The notes: generated by a model from the letters alone, not told the origin. A DNA stretch of 33,951 bases from a virus (IMGVR_UViG_3300042485_003195:1-33951), one strand, 5' to 3'. Positions 1 to 6,327 are shown, counted from the first letter of the stretch. Program-made: numbers and translations.

Positions 1-1
1 G

Positions 2-184
2 ATCGTTGTTTTGAGCACAGAGACTCCCCAAAAGCATAAGGGGTCTATTCAAAATTTCTACACATCCGAATCAGAATGTAGGTCCGAGTTGGATGTTGCA
101 CTAAAGGCCCTACAGCTCAAAAACAGTCAAGTATCAGGCACTTGTACATTTAGAGATTATCTTACACCTAATCGGACTTTTTGA
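2..184 (+). CDS. Partial plus-strand protein, C-terminal 60 residues
   Basis: An open plus-strand frame runs from the window edge to a TGA at 182-184 with ordinary amino-acid composition, including two cysteines in an 'ESECRSEL...GTCTF' pattern. It is the C-terminal end of a gene beginning outside the window. It converges on, and overlaps by 17 bases, the minus-strand structural gene that follows. I do not recognise the family. The cysteine spacing resembles small exported phage proteins, but that is only an impression. Confidence 0.5.
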   Translation: MVVLSTETPQKHKGSIQNFYTSESECRSELDVALKALQLKNSQVSGTCTFRDYLTPNRTF

Positions 185-530
185 GTATATCAAATACTTT
201 TTGCTTTTCCAACAACCGTTGTTCCAGCTCTACGTACTGTATTCTCAGTTCGGCCAATTCCGACCAATCCGCTTCTAATTTTTCGTTTGGTACCAAGATA
301 TTGAGACGTTCGTTGATTTTAGTAATGGCTTCTGTGATACTTTGACCCTGAACACGGATGTCGCCGTTGAAATCAGCATCGCCGTCTACTCGAAGTGTGC
401 TTTGTATCTGGGTCGTACCTGCGGTCAAGCTTTTGTTATCCCAAGTATAATTGCCGCCGCTACCTCCGCTTCCAACACTAAACACCGACAGTGTACTTGC
501 TGAACCCGGGGCTACGTTAGCTACACTCAT
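168..530 (-). CDS. Putative virion structural / tail-associated protein (120 aa)
   Basis: The N-terminal part is rich in Ser, Gly and Thr. It is followed by a beta-type segment ('LRVDGDADFNGDIRVQG') and a C-terminal coiled-coil-like helix (residues about 70-120, many Glu, Leu and Lys). This arrangement, including a 'LNILVPNEKLE' linker, is seen in short structural proteins of T4-like myoviruses. I chose the ATG at 530, which overlaps the stop of the upstream gene as ATGA. An earlier in-frame ATG at 596 would add 22 residues, but it lies wholly inside the upstream gene and has badly spaced GGAG. The exact virion role is not visible. Confidence 0.6.
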   Translation of the reverse strand: MSVANVAPGSASTLSVFSVGSGGSGGNYTWDNKSLTAGTTQIQSTLRVDGDADFNGDIRVQGQSITEAITKINERLNILVPNEKLEADWSELAELRIQYVELEQRLLEKQKVFDILKKSD

Positions 531-706
531 TTGACTTTTACCGTGGAATCTTTTCTTATCCAGTTTATTCTGCGATGCGGATCTGACTCCCGCCATACTC
601 CAATAAACAGTTCACCGTCGATCGCTTTTTCATACACAGTACTGGTAGTGAATATTTCACTTGTTCTAAGATTCTTAACCTTGTAGATTTTTTCAAGTTT
701 ACGCAT
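527..706 (-). CDS. Small basic phage protein (59 aa), unknown
   Basis: Begins at an ATG preceded by GAGGTGAATC, a good ribosome-binding site, and lies 18 bases downstream of a near-consensus promoter (724-752). The product is rich in Lys and Arg (MRKLEKIYKVKNLRT...) with no membrane segment. Its stop overlaps the start of the structural gene (ATGA), so the two form one transcription unit. No family recognised. Confidence 0.65.
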   Translation of the reverse strand: MRKLEKIYKVKNLRTSEIFTTSTVYEKAIDGELFIGVWRESDPHRRINWIRKDSTVKVK

Positions 707-723
707 GATTCACCTCACAATAA

Positions 724-752
724 AGTATAATAAAACTAACAAACTAAGTCAA
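724..752 (-). promoter_or_regulatory. Sigma70-type promoter for the 706-168 operon
   Basis: -35 TTGACT (752-747), 17-base spacer, -10 TATACT (729-724) on the minus strand. It sits directly after the terminator of the preceding gene, giving a compact terminator-promoter junction. Confidence 0.75.
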
Positions 753-777
753 TAAAAAACGAGCCCGAGCTCGTTTA
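753..777 (-). terminator. Rho-independent terminator
   Basis: Minus-strand hairpin with 7-bp arms (AACGAGC / GCTCGTT, loop TCGG) followed by a T-run. It overlaps the stop codon of the 53-aa gene. Confidence 0.85.
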
Positions 778-936
778 TTTTTTGTTCTGAAACCGATATT
801 CTCGTCGCAGCCACCACTTATATCTTGCCCAGTATTCCGATAAGGTATAAGGCAATTCGTTGTGGTCTTCGTGCTCACGACAATTGTCTAACCAGATAAT
901 TCTCAACCAATTTCTAAATTGACTATTACGATTCAT
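775..936 (-). CDS. Small Trp/Arg-rich phage protein (53 aa), unknown
   Basis: Starts at an ATG with GGAG 8 bases upstream and ends at a TAA inside a strong terminator. The product is strikingly rich in Arg, Trp and Tyr (e.g. 'YWARYKWWLRREYRF'), a pattern seen in small phage proteins of unknown role. It is the first coding gene after structured-RNA copy 1 and tRNA-Met, so those RNAs may form its 5' leader. Confidence 0.6.
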   Translation of the reverse strand: MNRNSQFRNWLRIIWLDNCREHEDHNELPYTLSEYWARYKWWLRREYRFQNKK

Positions 937-956
937 ATCTGGCTCCTGTAATTGGT

Positions 957-1135
957 GTTCAGCTACCGGATCCCTCCGGCCCTGAACTGAGTTGTTGCCC
1001 TGTCCGCTGACGATCCTTGTGGCTTGTGCCAGCTAAACCTACGATTTTTCTTGCACCCATTTAGCGGGTTCTGAGGCTGTCATCGTATGAGCCCTGGCAT
1101 TTTGGTGACACCAACCACCCCCTTTAATAACGCAG
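957..1135 (-). ncRNA. Putative structured RNA, copy 1
   Basis: This gene-free stretch between tRNA-Met and the 53-aa gene shares two blocks with 6888-7100. One is CGGACAGGGCAACA-CTCAG (1006-987) followed at once by a hairpin (987-957: arms GTTCAG/CTGAAC with an inner CCGGA/TCCGG helix). The other is GTGCA.GA.AAAATC (1056-1043) following a short GC hairpin. A further 6-bp pairing TACGAT/ATCGTA encloses the second block. Shared blocks with differing hairpin sequences suggest a conserved RNA rather than a protein. Family unknown; boundaries approximate. Confidence 0.55.
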
Positions 1136-1155
1136 AAGGGACTGCGGGATTTGGT

Positions 1156-1227
1156 TGCGGAGAACAGGAATCGAACCTGATGTCTTCAGCTTATGAGACT
1201 GACGAGTAAACCGTTTCTCCCCTCCGC
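1156..1227 (-). tRNA. tRNA-Met(CAU), elongator-like
   Basis: Cloverleaf on the minus strand with acceptor GCGGAGG/TCTCCGC, anticodon loop CTCATAA and T-loop TTCGATT. The anticodon stem TCAGT/GCTGA lacks the three GC pairs of initiators. After discriminator A73 the genome reads ACCA, so CCA is one base out of register. This is the only tRNA here without a directly encoded CCA. Confidence 0.85.
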
Positions 1228-1289
1228 CATTGATTTATTTAAATCGTTTTAACAGTTGTTTAAAACGCCATTTGATATAATAAGGTATT

Positions 1290-1493
1290 TCACGCAGGGG
1301 TATTGGAAACATCACGACTCCTGTTCAAACGAAAAGTCACGTATTCGTCATAAGAAATAGCAAGCCAACCACATAGTGCTGTAATATTGGCATAAAATGC
1401 TGGCATGTTATCAGAACCAAGTGCTGTCAATCCGTTTATGATCGCCAACACAACTACCAAAAAAGGAATACTTACTCGAAAATACTTGATCAT
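1290..1493 (-). CDS. Small membrane protein (67 aa), unknown
   Basis: Two hydrophobic segments (about residues 6-25 and 32-48) flank a short polar loop, with a charged C-terminal tail. The start at 1493 (MIKYF...) is favoured by AGGAG 8 bases upstream; an upstream in-frame ATG has no such site. It lies between tRNA-Met and the plus-strand HNH gene. No family recognised. Confidence 0.6.
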   Translation of the reverse strand: MIKYFRVSIPFLVVVLAIINGLTALGSDNMPAFYANITALCGWLAISYDEYVTFRLNRSRDVSNTPA

Positions 1494-1550
1494 ACTACGC
1501 TCCTGTAAAATAAAAGTGAATTGGAACCACAACCATTCATAAATAATACT

Positions 1551-2018
1551 ATGAAATGCCTAAATTGTCAAGCCGAACTTACTCGTAAAGATCAAAAGAA
1601 ATTTTGTTCTCGATCTTGTTCTGCTACTTTTAACAATACAGGTCTTAGACGACATTCTAAACCTGAATCAAGATATAGCACTGTTAAACCTTGTAAAACA
1701 TGCGGTATCGAAACAGCCCGTCCAGTCTATTGTTCCGATGCATGTAATCCCCGTCGCCTAAAACTTACAGAAGAAGAAAAATATATCCGAAGCTTATCAG
1801 TACATAACGAGGCTTGGCACCGTTACATGGCTAAACGCAAAAATCAAACTCCTAACGATGTTGATATTAAAGCATTACAAGATTTTTATTTAAATTGTGC
1901 TGTTGGATACGAAGTAGATCATATTATTCCGATAAGTAAGGGCGGACTGCATTGTTTATCTAATTTGCAATACCTTACTATCAGTGAAAACAGACGCAAA
2001 TCAAATAAAATTTTATAG
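1551..2018 (+). CDS. HNH endonuclease with N-terminal zinc ribbon (155 aa), probable homing nuclease
   Basis: Two Cys-pair zinc-binding clusters (CLNC...CSRSC near the N-terminus, CKTC...CSDAC about residue 50) precede a C-terminal HNH motif: 'EVDHIIPISKGG' with 'LSNLQYL...N' and a final basic stretch. It is the only complete plus-strand gene in the window and is more A/T-rich than its neighbours. Both features fit a mobile HNH gene. The ATG at 1551 was chosen; a TTG 30 bases upstream is possible. Its TAG stop (2016-2018) abuts, with no spacer, the CCA end of tRNA-Trp on the other strand. Such nucleases cut DNA at allelic sites and may help spread the tRNA island. Confidence 0.88.
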   Translation: MKCLNCQAELTRKDQKKFCSRSCSATFNNTGLRRHSKPESRYSTVKPCKTCGIETARPVYCSDACNPRRLKLTEEEKYIRSLSVHNEAWHRYMAKRKNQTPNDVDIKALQDFYLNCAVGYEVDHIIPISKGGLHCLSNLQYLTISENRRKSNKIL

Positions 2019-2092
2019 TGGCCCGGGAGGAGAGAATCGAACTCCCACAGGCAGATTTGGAGGCTGCTGTACTACCACTATACTACTCCCGG
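2019..2092 (-). tRNA. tRNA-Trp(CCA)
   Basis: Acceptor CCGGGAG/CTCCCGG, discriminator G73 as expected for Trp, encoded CCA, anticodon loop CTCCAAA. One C-U mismatch at the base of the anticodon loop (31-39). Confidence 0.9.
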
Positions 2093-2100
2093 GTATACCT

Positions 2101-2358
2101 TTACTCTGGATCTTTAACTACATTAGAAATCATCAATTCTCTACGTTCTTGCATCTCACGAACTTTTTCTTCAGTTTCCAGCTGACTGAGGTTGATAGAA
2201 TATATAACCCAGATCATCCAAGCAAAGATTGTAAGTATGAATAAATTAAAAAGAGTTTCTCCATCAAGCTGAAACAGTGCCACTACTGCAATAGGACCTA
2301 ATGCTGCAATAGCGATCATTCCCAATGTACGAAGAATTGCTCTTGTTTGAATACTCAT
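2101..2358 (-). CDS. Two-helix membrane protein (85 aa), unknown
   Basis: Two strongly hydrophobic segments (about residues 9-28 and 35-56) are followed by a charged helical tail (QLETEEKVREMQERREL). AGGAG precedes the ATG, and a near-perfect promoter lies 30 bases upstream. No family recognised; it could be an infection-time membrane modifier, but nothing proves this. Confidence 0.65.
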   Translation of the reverse strand: MSIQTRAILRTLGMIAIAALGPIAVVALFQLDGETLFNLFILTIFAWMIWVIYSINLSQLETEEKVREMQERRELMISNVVKDPE

Positions 2359-2388
2359 TACAACTCCTAATTAGTTAATGTACTTCAT

Positions 2389-2417
2389 ATTTTACATGAG
2401 GTTTGTATTTGTGTCAA
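2389..2417 (-). promoter_or_regulatory. Sigma70-type promoter
   Basis: TTGACA (2417-2412), 17-base spacer, extended TG and TAAAAT (2394-2389). It lies in the 10 bases after tRNA-Ser and drives the 85-aa membrane protein and tRNA-Trp. Confidence 0.75.
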
Positions 2418-2426
2418 CTACTATTT

Positions 2427-2516
2427 TGGCGGAAGCGGTGAGATTCGAACTCACGGAACCTTTTGGTTCGTCTGTTTTCAAGACAGGTGCAATAAACCGG
2501 ACTCTGCCACACTTCC
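2427..2516 (-). tRNA. tRNA-Ser(UGA)
   Basis: Type II tRNA with a long variable arm (GGAACC/GGTTCG type helix), anticodon loop CTTGAAA, acceptor GGAAGTG/CGCTTCC, G73 and encoded CCA. Confidence 0.95.
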
Positions 2517-2518
2517 AA

Positions 2519-2752
2519 TCATTTGGACCAAGTCATAACAAACAATGTTCGATCTTGATCCCATTTAAATGCTACACCTATATTGTAAAGAACAGCACAA
2601 TCCGCATAGGCCCAAGTTGTATATCTTGCGCCAACACATTGTTTCAACCAATCCTCTACTACAAGTAGACTGTTGACCCAATCTTGTTGATATTCATGAT
2701 TGGGCCAAGGAATGATTGCATGATAAGGGAATCGGTGCCAATCCACTAACAT
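2519..2752 (-). CDS. Hypothetical aromatic-rich protein (77 aa)
   Basis: Rich in Trp, Tyr and His (VDWHRFPYHAIIPWPNHEYQQDW...), no membrane segment. The start at 2752 lies only 11 bases after the CCA end of tRNA-Cys and has no clear ribosome-binding site. It fills the gap between two tRNAs exactly, with its stop 2 bases from tRNA-Ser. Function unknown. Confidence 0.5.
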   Translation of the reverse strand: MLVDWHRFPYHAIIPWPNHEYQQDWVNSLLVVEDWLKQCVGARYTTWAYADCAVLYNIGVAFKWDQDRTLFVMTWSK

Positions 2753-2763
2753 GCAAATATTTA

Positions 2764-2841
2764 TGGAGCACTGGGCTGGATTTGAACCAGCGAATCGAAG
2801 GTTTTGCAGACCCCGCCATTAGGCCACTCTGGTACCAGTGC
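2764..2841 (-). tRNA. tRNA-Cys(GCA)
   Basis: Acceptor GCACTGG/CCAGTGC, discriminator U73 (the Cys identity base), anticodon loop CTGCAAA, T-loop TTCAAAT, encoded CCA. Confidence 0.95.
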
Positions 2842-2844
2842 ATA

Positions 2845-3144
2845 TTAATCTTCTAATTCTTCCTCATCATCAAACTCGCCAGTGTTATGAGCATAACCTT
2901 TGAGGGTGCTTATAAATAATTCTTGGTCATTTACCACAAAAACATTATATTCACCACGACGAAACGGCTTCATTTTGGGTACCGGTCGCCGCCCGGCTGT
3001 GTCGGACTGTATAGGTTCTACTTTGACGCTATACGAATTTTCAAACACCTCAATAATTCGCCCTAAAATTATTCTATTGTTATGACAAGTAATCACTGTT
3101 GAACCTACTTCAATTGGCGTACCCAATATGTCATTTAAATTCAC
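2845..3144 (-). CDS. Hypothetical phage protein (99 aa), beta-rich N-terminus, acidic tail
   Basis: The start is a GTG at 3144 preceded by GGGAG at good spacing. The longer frame upstream runs through tRNA-Arg and is not credible. Residues 1-60 look like a small beta barrel (IEVGSTVITCHNNRIILGRIIEV...SYSVKVEPI) resembling the SH3/KOW-type proteins common in phages. The last ten residues are acidic (FDDEEELED). A promoter overlapping the end of tRNA-Arg (3169-3198) drives it with tRNA-Cys. Confidence 0.65.
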   Translation of the reverse strand: MNLNDILGTPIEVGSTVITCHNNRIILGRIIEVFENSYSVKVEPIQSDTAGRRPVPKMKPFRRGEYNVFVVNDQELFISTLKGYAHNTGEFDDEEELED

Positions 3145-3168
3145 AGTTGTCTCCCTAAATAATACAAC

Positions 3169-3198
3169 ATTATAACACAACAGTTGAATTTTAGTCAA
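3169..3198 (-). promoter_or_regulatory. Sigma70-type promoter
   Basis: TTGACT (3198-3193), 18-base spacer, TATAAT (3174-3169), only 2 bases after the CCA of tRNA-Arg(UCU). Confidence 0.7.
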
Positions 3199-3200
3199 TC

Positions 3201-3275
3201 TGGTCCGGCGTGCAGGGATCGAACCCACATTAAGGGAGTAGAAATCCCCTGTATTATCCATTATACTAACGCCAG
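3201..3275 (-). tRNA. tRNA-Arg(UCU)
   Basis: Acceptor CTGGCGT/ACGCCGG, anticodon loop TTTCTAC, A73, T-loop TTCGATC, encoded CCA. Reads AGA/AGG. Confidence 0.93.
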
Positions 3276-3283
3276 ATACAACT

Positions 3284-3361
3284 TGGTGGGCCTTGTTGGA
3301 GTCGAACCAACCGCCACCCGATTATGAGTCGGATGCTCTAACCACCATGAGCTAAAGGCCC
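3284..3361 (-). tRNA. tRNA with CAU anticodon, probably tRNA-Ile2 (lysidine-modified)
   Basis: Acceptor GGGCCTT/AAGGCCC with C4-G69 and C5-G68, the pairs known to favour the TilS lysidine synthetase, and loop CTCATAA. The overall layout resembles bacterial tRNA-Ile2. If TilS modifies C34 it reads AUA. A second elongator Met is the alternative. CCA is encoded. Confidence 0.8.
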
Positions 3362-3368
3362 AGAAACT

Positions 3369-3453
3369 TGGTGCGACTGGCCGGAATCGAACCGGCACGC
3401 CTTGCAGCGGCAGATTTTAAGTCTGCTGTGTATACCTGTTTCACCACAGTCGC
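3369..3453 (-). tRNA. tRNA-Leu(UAA)
   Basis: Type II with a long variable arm, anticodon loop CTTAAAA, acceptor GCGACTG/CAGTCGC, A73, encoded CCA. Confidence 0.95.
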
Positions 3454-3462
3454 AATATCTCT

Positions 3463-3541
3463 TGGTCCGGGAAGTGGGATTCGAACTCACGATCTCCTGC
3501 TCCCAAAGCAGGCGCTTTAAGCCAGACTAAGCTACACCCGG
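3463..3541 (-). tRNA. tRNA-Pro(UGG)
   Basis: Anticodon loop TTTGGGA. Acceptor CCGGGTG/TTCCCGG holds a U-U and a G-U pair at positions 6 and 7. A73 and CCA encoded. The T-stem has one A-C mismatch, so this is a somewhat degenerate cloverleaf. Confidence 0.88.
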
Positions 3542-3548
3542 ATAATTT

Positions 3549-3776
3549 TTAATCCTCTTGATCACTACCGTTAAAATATGCTATTATTTTACTACGAGCC
3601 TCATCTTCTGTCAAGGCCGGCACACTTACGGTTGCTAATCCGTTTTTTATTCGTATATCAAATGGCACAACACCATTAGGCATCCAATTTTCTTCGACAG
3701 GTATACTTACAGTAAATTCTTGCAAATTCATTAACCTATCAATCACTTGTTGCGTTTCATCACTAAATCGTGCCAT
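3549..3776 (-). CDS. Hypothetical protein (75 aa)
   Basis: Soluble protein with an N-terminal helix (SDETQQVIDRLMNL) and a beta-rich middle (FTVSIPV...FDIRIKNGLATVSVPAL), acidic at the end. AAGGAT precedes the ATG. It is embedded in the tRNA operon between tRNA-Thr and tRNA-Pro, so it is probably co-transcribed and released by tRNA processing. No family recognised. Confidence 0.6.
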   Translation of the reverse strand: MARFSDETQQVIDRLMNLQEFTVSIPVEENWMPNGVVPFDIRIKNGLATVSVPALTEDEARSKIIAYFNGSDQED

Positions 3777-3788
3777 ATATTATCCTTT

Positions 3789-3862
3789 TGGTGCCCCTTG
3801 ACAGAATCGAACTGCCATCAGAGGATTACAAATCCACTGTATTACCATTATACTAAAAGGGC
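3789..3862 (-). tRNA. tRNA-Thr(UGU)
   Basis: Acceptor GCCCTTT/AAGGGGC, anticodon loop TTTGTAA, A73, encoded CCA. Confidence 0.95.
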
Positions 3863-3868
3863 CTAACT

Positions 3869-3956
3869 TGGCGGAGAGTATAGGATTCGAACCTATGCGT
3901 CGGTTTCCCAACGACAGTTTAGCAAACTGCTGCCTTAACCACTCGGCCAACTCTCC
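3869..3956 (-). tRNA. tRNA-Ser(GCU)
   Basis: Type II with long variable arm, loop TTGCTAA, acceptor GGAGAGT/ACTCTCC, G73, encoded CCA. First gene of the operon that starts at the promoter 12 bases upstream. Confidence 0.95.
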
Positions 3957-3967
3957 ATTATGTTGCT

Positions 3968-3996
3968 ATTATATATGTTGGTAACGGTCCTGTCAA
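3968..3996 (-). promoter_or_regulatory. Sigma70-type promoter of the Ser-Thr-Pro-Leu-Ile2-Arg tRNA operon
   Basis: TTGACA (3996-3991), 17-base spacer, TATAAT (3973-3968). Transcription would start about 5 bases before the mature 5' end of tRNA-Ser. The spacer is one arm of an inverted repeat (see 3980-4019). Confidence 0.8.
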
Positions 3997-4019
3997 CAAT
4001 TACATTGTAGGACCGTTAC
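3980..4019 (-). repeat. Inverted repeat joining the end of the phosphoesterase gene to the tRNA promoter
   Basis: Perfect 11-base arms GGTAACGGTCC / GGACCGTTACC. One arm encodes the last residues of the upstream gene and the other forms the spacer of the tRNA promoter. It could act as a terminator-like hairpin or an operator; there is no clear T-run. Confidence 0.65.
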
Positions 4020-4602
4020 CGTTCTTAAAGCCTATTGTACCACCTTCCTCCACGATGCGTTTGATTGCATCCTCAAACAGTATAGGAGCAAAGTCTGTTT
4101 GTTCTACGCATACACAATGATAGCGCGGATCAATACGTTCTCGTACACCCCACTCCATGAACTCGGCAGTACTGCTGGCACGTTTCATTACACGGTTAGC
4201 ATGAAGGTGCCCGTGTATGTTGGTACCAAATCTACCCAGACTGTCTTCATGAATAGGAATATGACTCAGTATCATTCCGTTCATGACATGGTATGCACGT
4301 AGTTCACGAAAGTACTGTCTATATTCGTCATCACGGAAGATATCGTGGTTACCACGTATAAGCACCTTGTCACCATTAAGACGTGCCAGTGTACTCATTG
4401 CTCTACGGTTAATAACAACATCGCCCAGGTGATACACTTTGTCGTTTGGACGTACACGTTCGTTCCATGCTTTGATCATGAACTCGTCCATTTCTTCGGG
4501 ATTATCCCAAGGACGCAGTTTGGTCACCCCGTCGTTCCGCATGAAACGGCAAACGCCAGCATGACCAAAGTGAGTGTCGCTGACTAAAAATACTGCTGGC
4601 AT
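4000..4602 (-). CDS. Calcineurin-like metallophosphoesterase (200 aa)
   Basis: Carries the family's metal-binding motifs in order: SDTHFGH (residues 8-14), GDV (about 60), GNHD (about 84), a lone His (ILSHIPIH, about 115) and GHLH (about 131). These bind two metal ions and hydrolyse phosphomono- or diesters. Phages often carry such enzymes; substrates may be nucleotides, RNA ends or cyclic nucleotides, and the sequence does not say which. GGAG precedes the start. It is the first gene upstream of the tRNA-Ser operon; its last codons form a hairpin with that promoter. Confidence 0.9.
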   Translation of the reverse strand: MPAVFLVSDTHFGHAGVCRFMRNDGVTKLRPWDNPEEMDEFMIKAWNERVRPNDKVYHLGDVVINRRAMSTLARLNGDKVLIRGNHDIFRDDEYRQYFRELRAYHVMNGMILSHIPIHEDSLGRFGTNIHGHLHANRVMKRASSTAEFMEWGVRERIDPRYHCVCVEQTDFAPILFEDAIKRIVEEGGTIGFKNGNGPTM

Positions 4603-4615
4603 TTTGCTCTCCTTT

Positions 4616-4921
4616 CTATGCTATAAGCCACTCTTGTTTATCTCTATACTCGATGGATTCTGATCCATCGTACTCGTCAATTTTAAACGCTGTACCTTTG
4701 GTTATCCATCGAATCGATAATTTTTCGAGGTCTCCAAAATATTCATCAGGATATTTCAGTGCGAGATAGTGCTCAATCTTATCACGTTCGTTGGATTCAA
4801 TCCAGGCCACAATACTGGGATCAAATAGCAATTCTTCAATACCGTGCCATGAATACCAACCGGCTCCGTGCCCTGGAGAAACTATTATTGCTACCGAATC
4901 ATCACGAACAAGTTTATTCAT
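4616..4921 (-). CDS. Conserved phage protein of unknown function (101 aa)
   Basis: Begins MNKLVRDDSVAIIVSPGHGAGWYSW and contains 'KYPDEYFGDLEKLSIRWITKGTAFKIDEYDGSESIE'. I recall this pattern from many tailed phages without an assigned role. Soluble alpha/beta composition. It lies 5 bases after the preceding 51-aa gene and has no strong ribosome-binding site, so it is probably translationally coupled. Confidence 0.75.
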   Translation of the reverse strand: MNKLVRDDSVAIIVSPGHGAGWYSWHGIEELLFDPSIVAWIESNERDKIEHYLALKYPDEYFGDLEKLSIRWITKGTAFKIDEYDGSESIEYRDKQEWLIA

Positions 4922-4926
4922 TTATT

Positions 4927-5082
4927 TTACACACCGCAAGCTTCAAAAAATTTCTGGGTATCAAATCGTGGATTCATTTCTGCACAGGATGATGCCACTG
5001 CACAAGCAGCCTGCAGTCTGGCATGCGGATCCATGATAGCACGAACATATTTGGCCAACGATTCAAAATGTTTCTTGGACAT
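4927..5082 (-). CDS. Conserved small protein (51 aa), unknown
   Basis: Strong AAGGAG before the ATG. The product has an N-terminal helix, 'MDPHARLQAACAVASSCAEMNPRFDTQKFFEACGV', with four Cys and a 'NPRFD..KFFEACG' ending that I recall from small phage and proteobacterial proteins. Co-transcribed with its two neighbours. Confidence 0.7.
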   Translation of the reverse strand: MSKKHFESLAKYVRAIMDPHARLQAACAVASSCAEMNPRFDTQKFFEACGV

Positions 5083-5092
5083 ACTGGTCTCC

Positions 5093-5404
5093 TTAGGCTA
5101 ATTCAAGTTCACGAGCAGGGTAGGTGATGCTGCCATCAAACTCCAGCTGATCCCGCTCGAATTCGGTGAGGTAGTCATCGGCTACAATGTTAAAGTCAAC
5201 GATGTGCTCGCGGAAGTACGGGCTGTCTTCTTCGATCTTGTCACGCAACGCCATAACTGCCATGGTAACATCTTTACCCTTAAAATTCTTGACCACATAG
5301 TCGTTGCCACCCTTGGCTTTCCAGTATTGCGGGCACTCGCCCTTGCCGTCCCAATCGTGGGCGCCATAGTTTTCGTAAACTTGAGTAGTAATTAGCAGCT
5401 TCAT
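5093..5404 (-). CDS. Conserved phage protein (103 aa), unknown
   Basis: Begins MKLLITTQVYENYGAHDWDGKG and contains 'YWKAKGGNDYVVKNFKG', a signature I recall from several phage groups without known function. AAGGAG precedes the start, and a well-formed promoter with the repeated cassette lies 30 bases upstream. It heads the 5404-4000 transcription unit. Confidence 0.75.
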   Translation of the reverse strand: MKLLITTQVYENYGAHDWDGKGECPQYWKAKGGNDYVVKNFKGKDVTMAVMALRDKIEEDSPYFREHIVDFNIVADDYLTEFERDQLEFDGSITYPARELELA

Positions 5405-5433
5405 TTTGGCTCCTTGTTATTCACTATACATCT

Positions 5434-5462
5434 ATTATAGCAAAATGGCGAATTATGGTCTA
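5434..5462 (-). promoter_or_regulatory. Extended -10 promoter (cassette family)
   Basis: TAGACC (5462-5457), 17-base spacer, TGC-TATAAT (5439-5434). Nearly identical in spacer and -10 to the copies at 23813-23841 and 27749-27777. Upstream (5472-5518) lie GTTGC/GCAAC hairpins. Confidence 0.8.
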
Positions 5463-5471
5463 CCAAAATAT

Positions 5472-5518
5472 TTTGTTGCAAGAATAGCAACAAATGTTGC
5501 AAGAATAACAATATTGCT
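5472..5518 (-). terminator. GTTGC/GCAAC hairpin cluster, probable terminator
   Basis: Repeated ATTGC..GCAAT and GTTGC..GCAAC arms followed by a T-rich run on the minus strand, lying between tRNA-Gly(UCC) and the promoter. The same arrangement recurs at four other promoters in the window. Confidence 0.5.
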
Positions 5519-5535
5519 TAAAAGCAATAGAAATT

Positions 5536-5610
5536 TGGAGCGGGTGACAGGGATCGAACCTGCGACGAACAGCTTGGAAGGCTGACACTCTACCACTGAG
5601 TTACACCCGC
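5536..5610 (-). tRNA. tRNA-Gly(UCC)
   Basis: Acceptor GCGGGTG/CACCCGC, anticodon loop CTTCCAA, U73 (a phage or bacterial Gly feature), encoded CCA. Confidence 0.95.
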
Positions 5611-5620
5611 ATTAAAAAGT

Positions 5621-5695
5621 TGGCGGTCCCAAGGGGTAACGATCCCCTTCTTTCAGCGTGACAGGCTGATGTGCGTCCATGAACACTTTGAGACC
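5621..5695 (-). tRNA. tRNA-Asp(GUC), unusual T-loop
   Basis: Acceptor GGTCTCA/TGGGACC, G73, encoded CCA, anticodon loop CTGTCAC. The T-loop reads ATCGTTA, so position 54 is A rather than the near-universal T. The D-arm is also atypical. Confidence 0.85.
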
Positions 5696-5701
5696 TACTA
5701 C

Positions 5702-5776
5702 TGGCTCCAGAGGGTGGGATCGAACCACCGACCAAGAGATTAACAGTCTCCTGCTCTGCCGCTGAGCTACTCTGGA
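5702..5776 (-). tRNA. tRNA-Asn(GUU)
   Basis: Acceptor TCCAGAG/CTCTGGA, G73, anticodon loop CTGTTAA, encoded CCA. Confidence 0.95.
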
Positions 5777-5783
5777 ATAAACT

Positions 5784-5858
5784 TGGTGGGCGGTGAGAGG
5801 GTCGAACTCCCGACCTTGGCCTTGTAAGGGCCCTGCTCTACCACTGAGCTAACCGCCC
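5784..5858 (-). tRNA. tRNA-Val(UAC)
   Basis: Acceptor GGGCGGT/ACCGCCC, anticodon loop CTTACAA, A73, encoded CCA. Confidence 0.95.
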
Positions 5859-5860
5859 AA

Positions 5861-6145
5861 TTAAATATATCTATCTATATGTAATCCTACTGCACTTGCA
5901 CGTTGAACTAATCTTTGTTCACGAATACTTTCGCCGTAAGCATATTGTCTTAGAAATTCTGTATCCTTATTGTAGTTATAGTTTCGTAGCAACCTATGTG
6001 CTTCTTGAATAGCTAACAATTTTGCTAACTCTAACTGTTCTTGATGATCAATATCCTTGCGTTTCATGTCCATAAGAACTTGTAGTCGCTGACCAATCAT
6101 CTGGTAGTCGTTTAAGTATGCATGCGGTACACGATATATAACCAT
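5861..6145 (-). CDS. Hypothetical helical protein (94 aa)
   Basis: The start at 6145 (MVIYRVPHAYLNDYQ...) has AGGAG upstream; the longer frame runs into tRNA-Tyr. The product is mostly helical and charged (QVLMDMKRKDIDHQEQLELAKLLAIQEAHRLL). It fills the space between tRNA-Tyr and tRNA-Val, its stop 2 bases from the latter. No family recognised. Confidence 0.6.
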   Translation of the reverse strand: MVIYRVPHAYLNDYQMIGQRLQVLMDMKRKDIDHQEQLELAKLLAIQEAHRLLRNYNYNKDTEFLRQYAYGESIREQRLVQRASAVGLHIDRYI

Positions 6146-6157
6146 ACTACTCCTTAT

Positions 6158-6242
6158 TGGTGGGGATGGAAGGATTCGCACCTACTCACCCGAAAGAACT
6201 GATTTACAGTCAGCCGCCACTCTCTAACTTAGCCGCATCCCC
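6158..6242 (-). tRNA. tRNA-Tyr(GUA)
   Basis: Type II with long variable arm, anticodon loop CTGTAAA, acceptor GGGGATG/CATCCCC, A73, encoded CCA. The T-loop reads TGCGAAT. Confidence 0.93.
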
Positions 6243-6251
6243 ATTAAACAT

Positions 6252-6325
6252 TGGTGGAGGATAACAGAATCGAACTGTTACGAAGGCCTTGCAAAGGCCC
6301 CAGGCTCCCTTTACATCAATCCCCC
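6252..6325 (-). tRNA. tRNA-Ala(UGC)
   Basis: Acceptor GGGGGAT/ATCCTCC, anticodon loop TTTGCAA, A73, encoded CCA. The G3-U70 pair of Ala identity is present. Confidence 0.95.
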
Positions 6326-6327
6326 AA

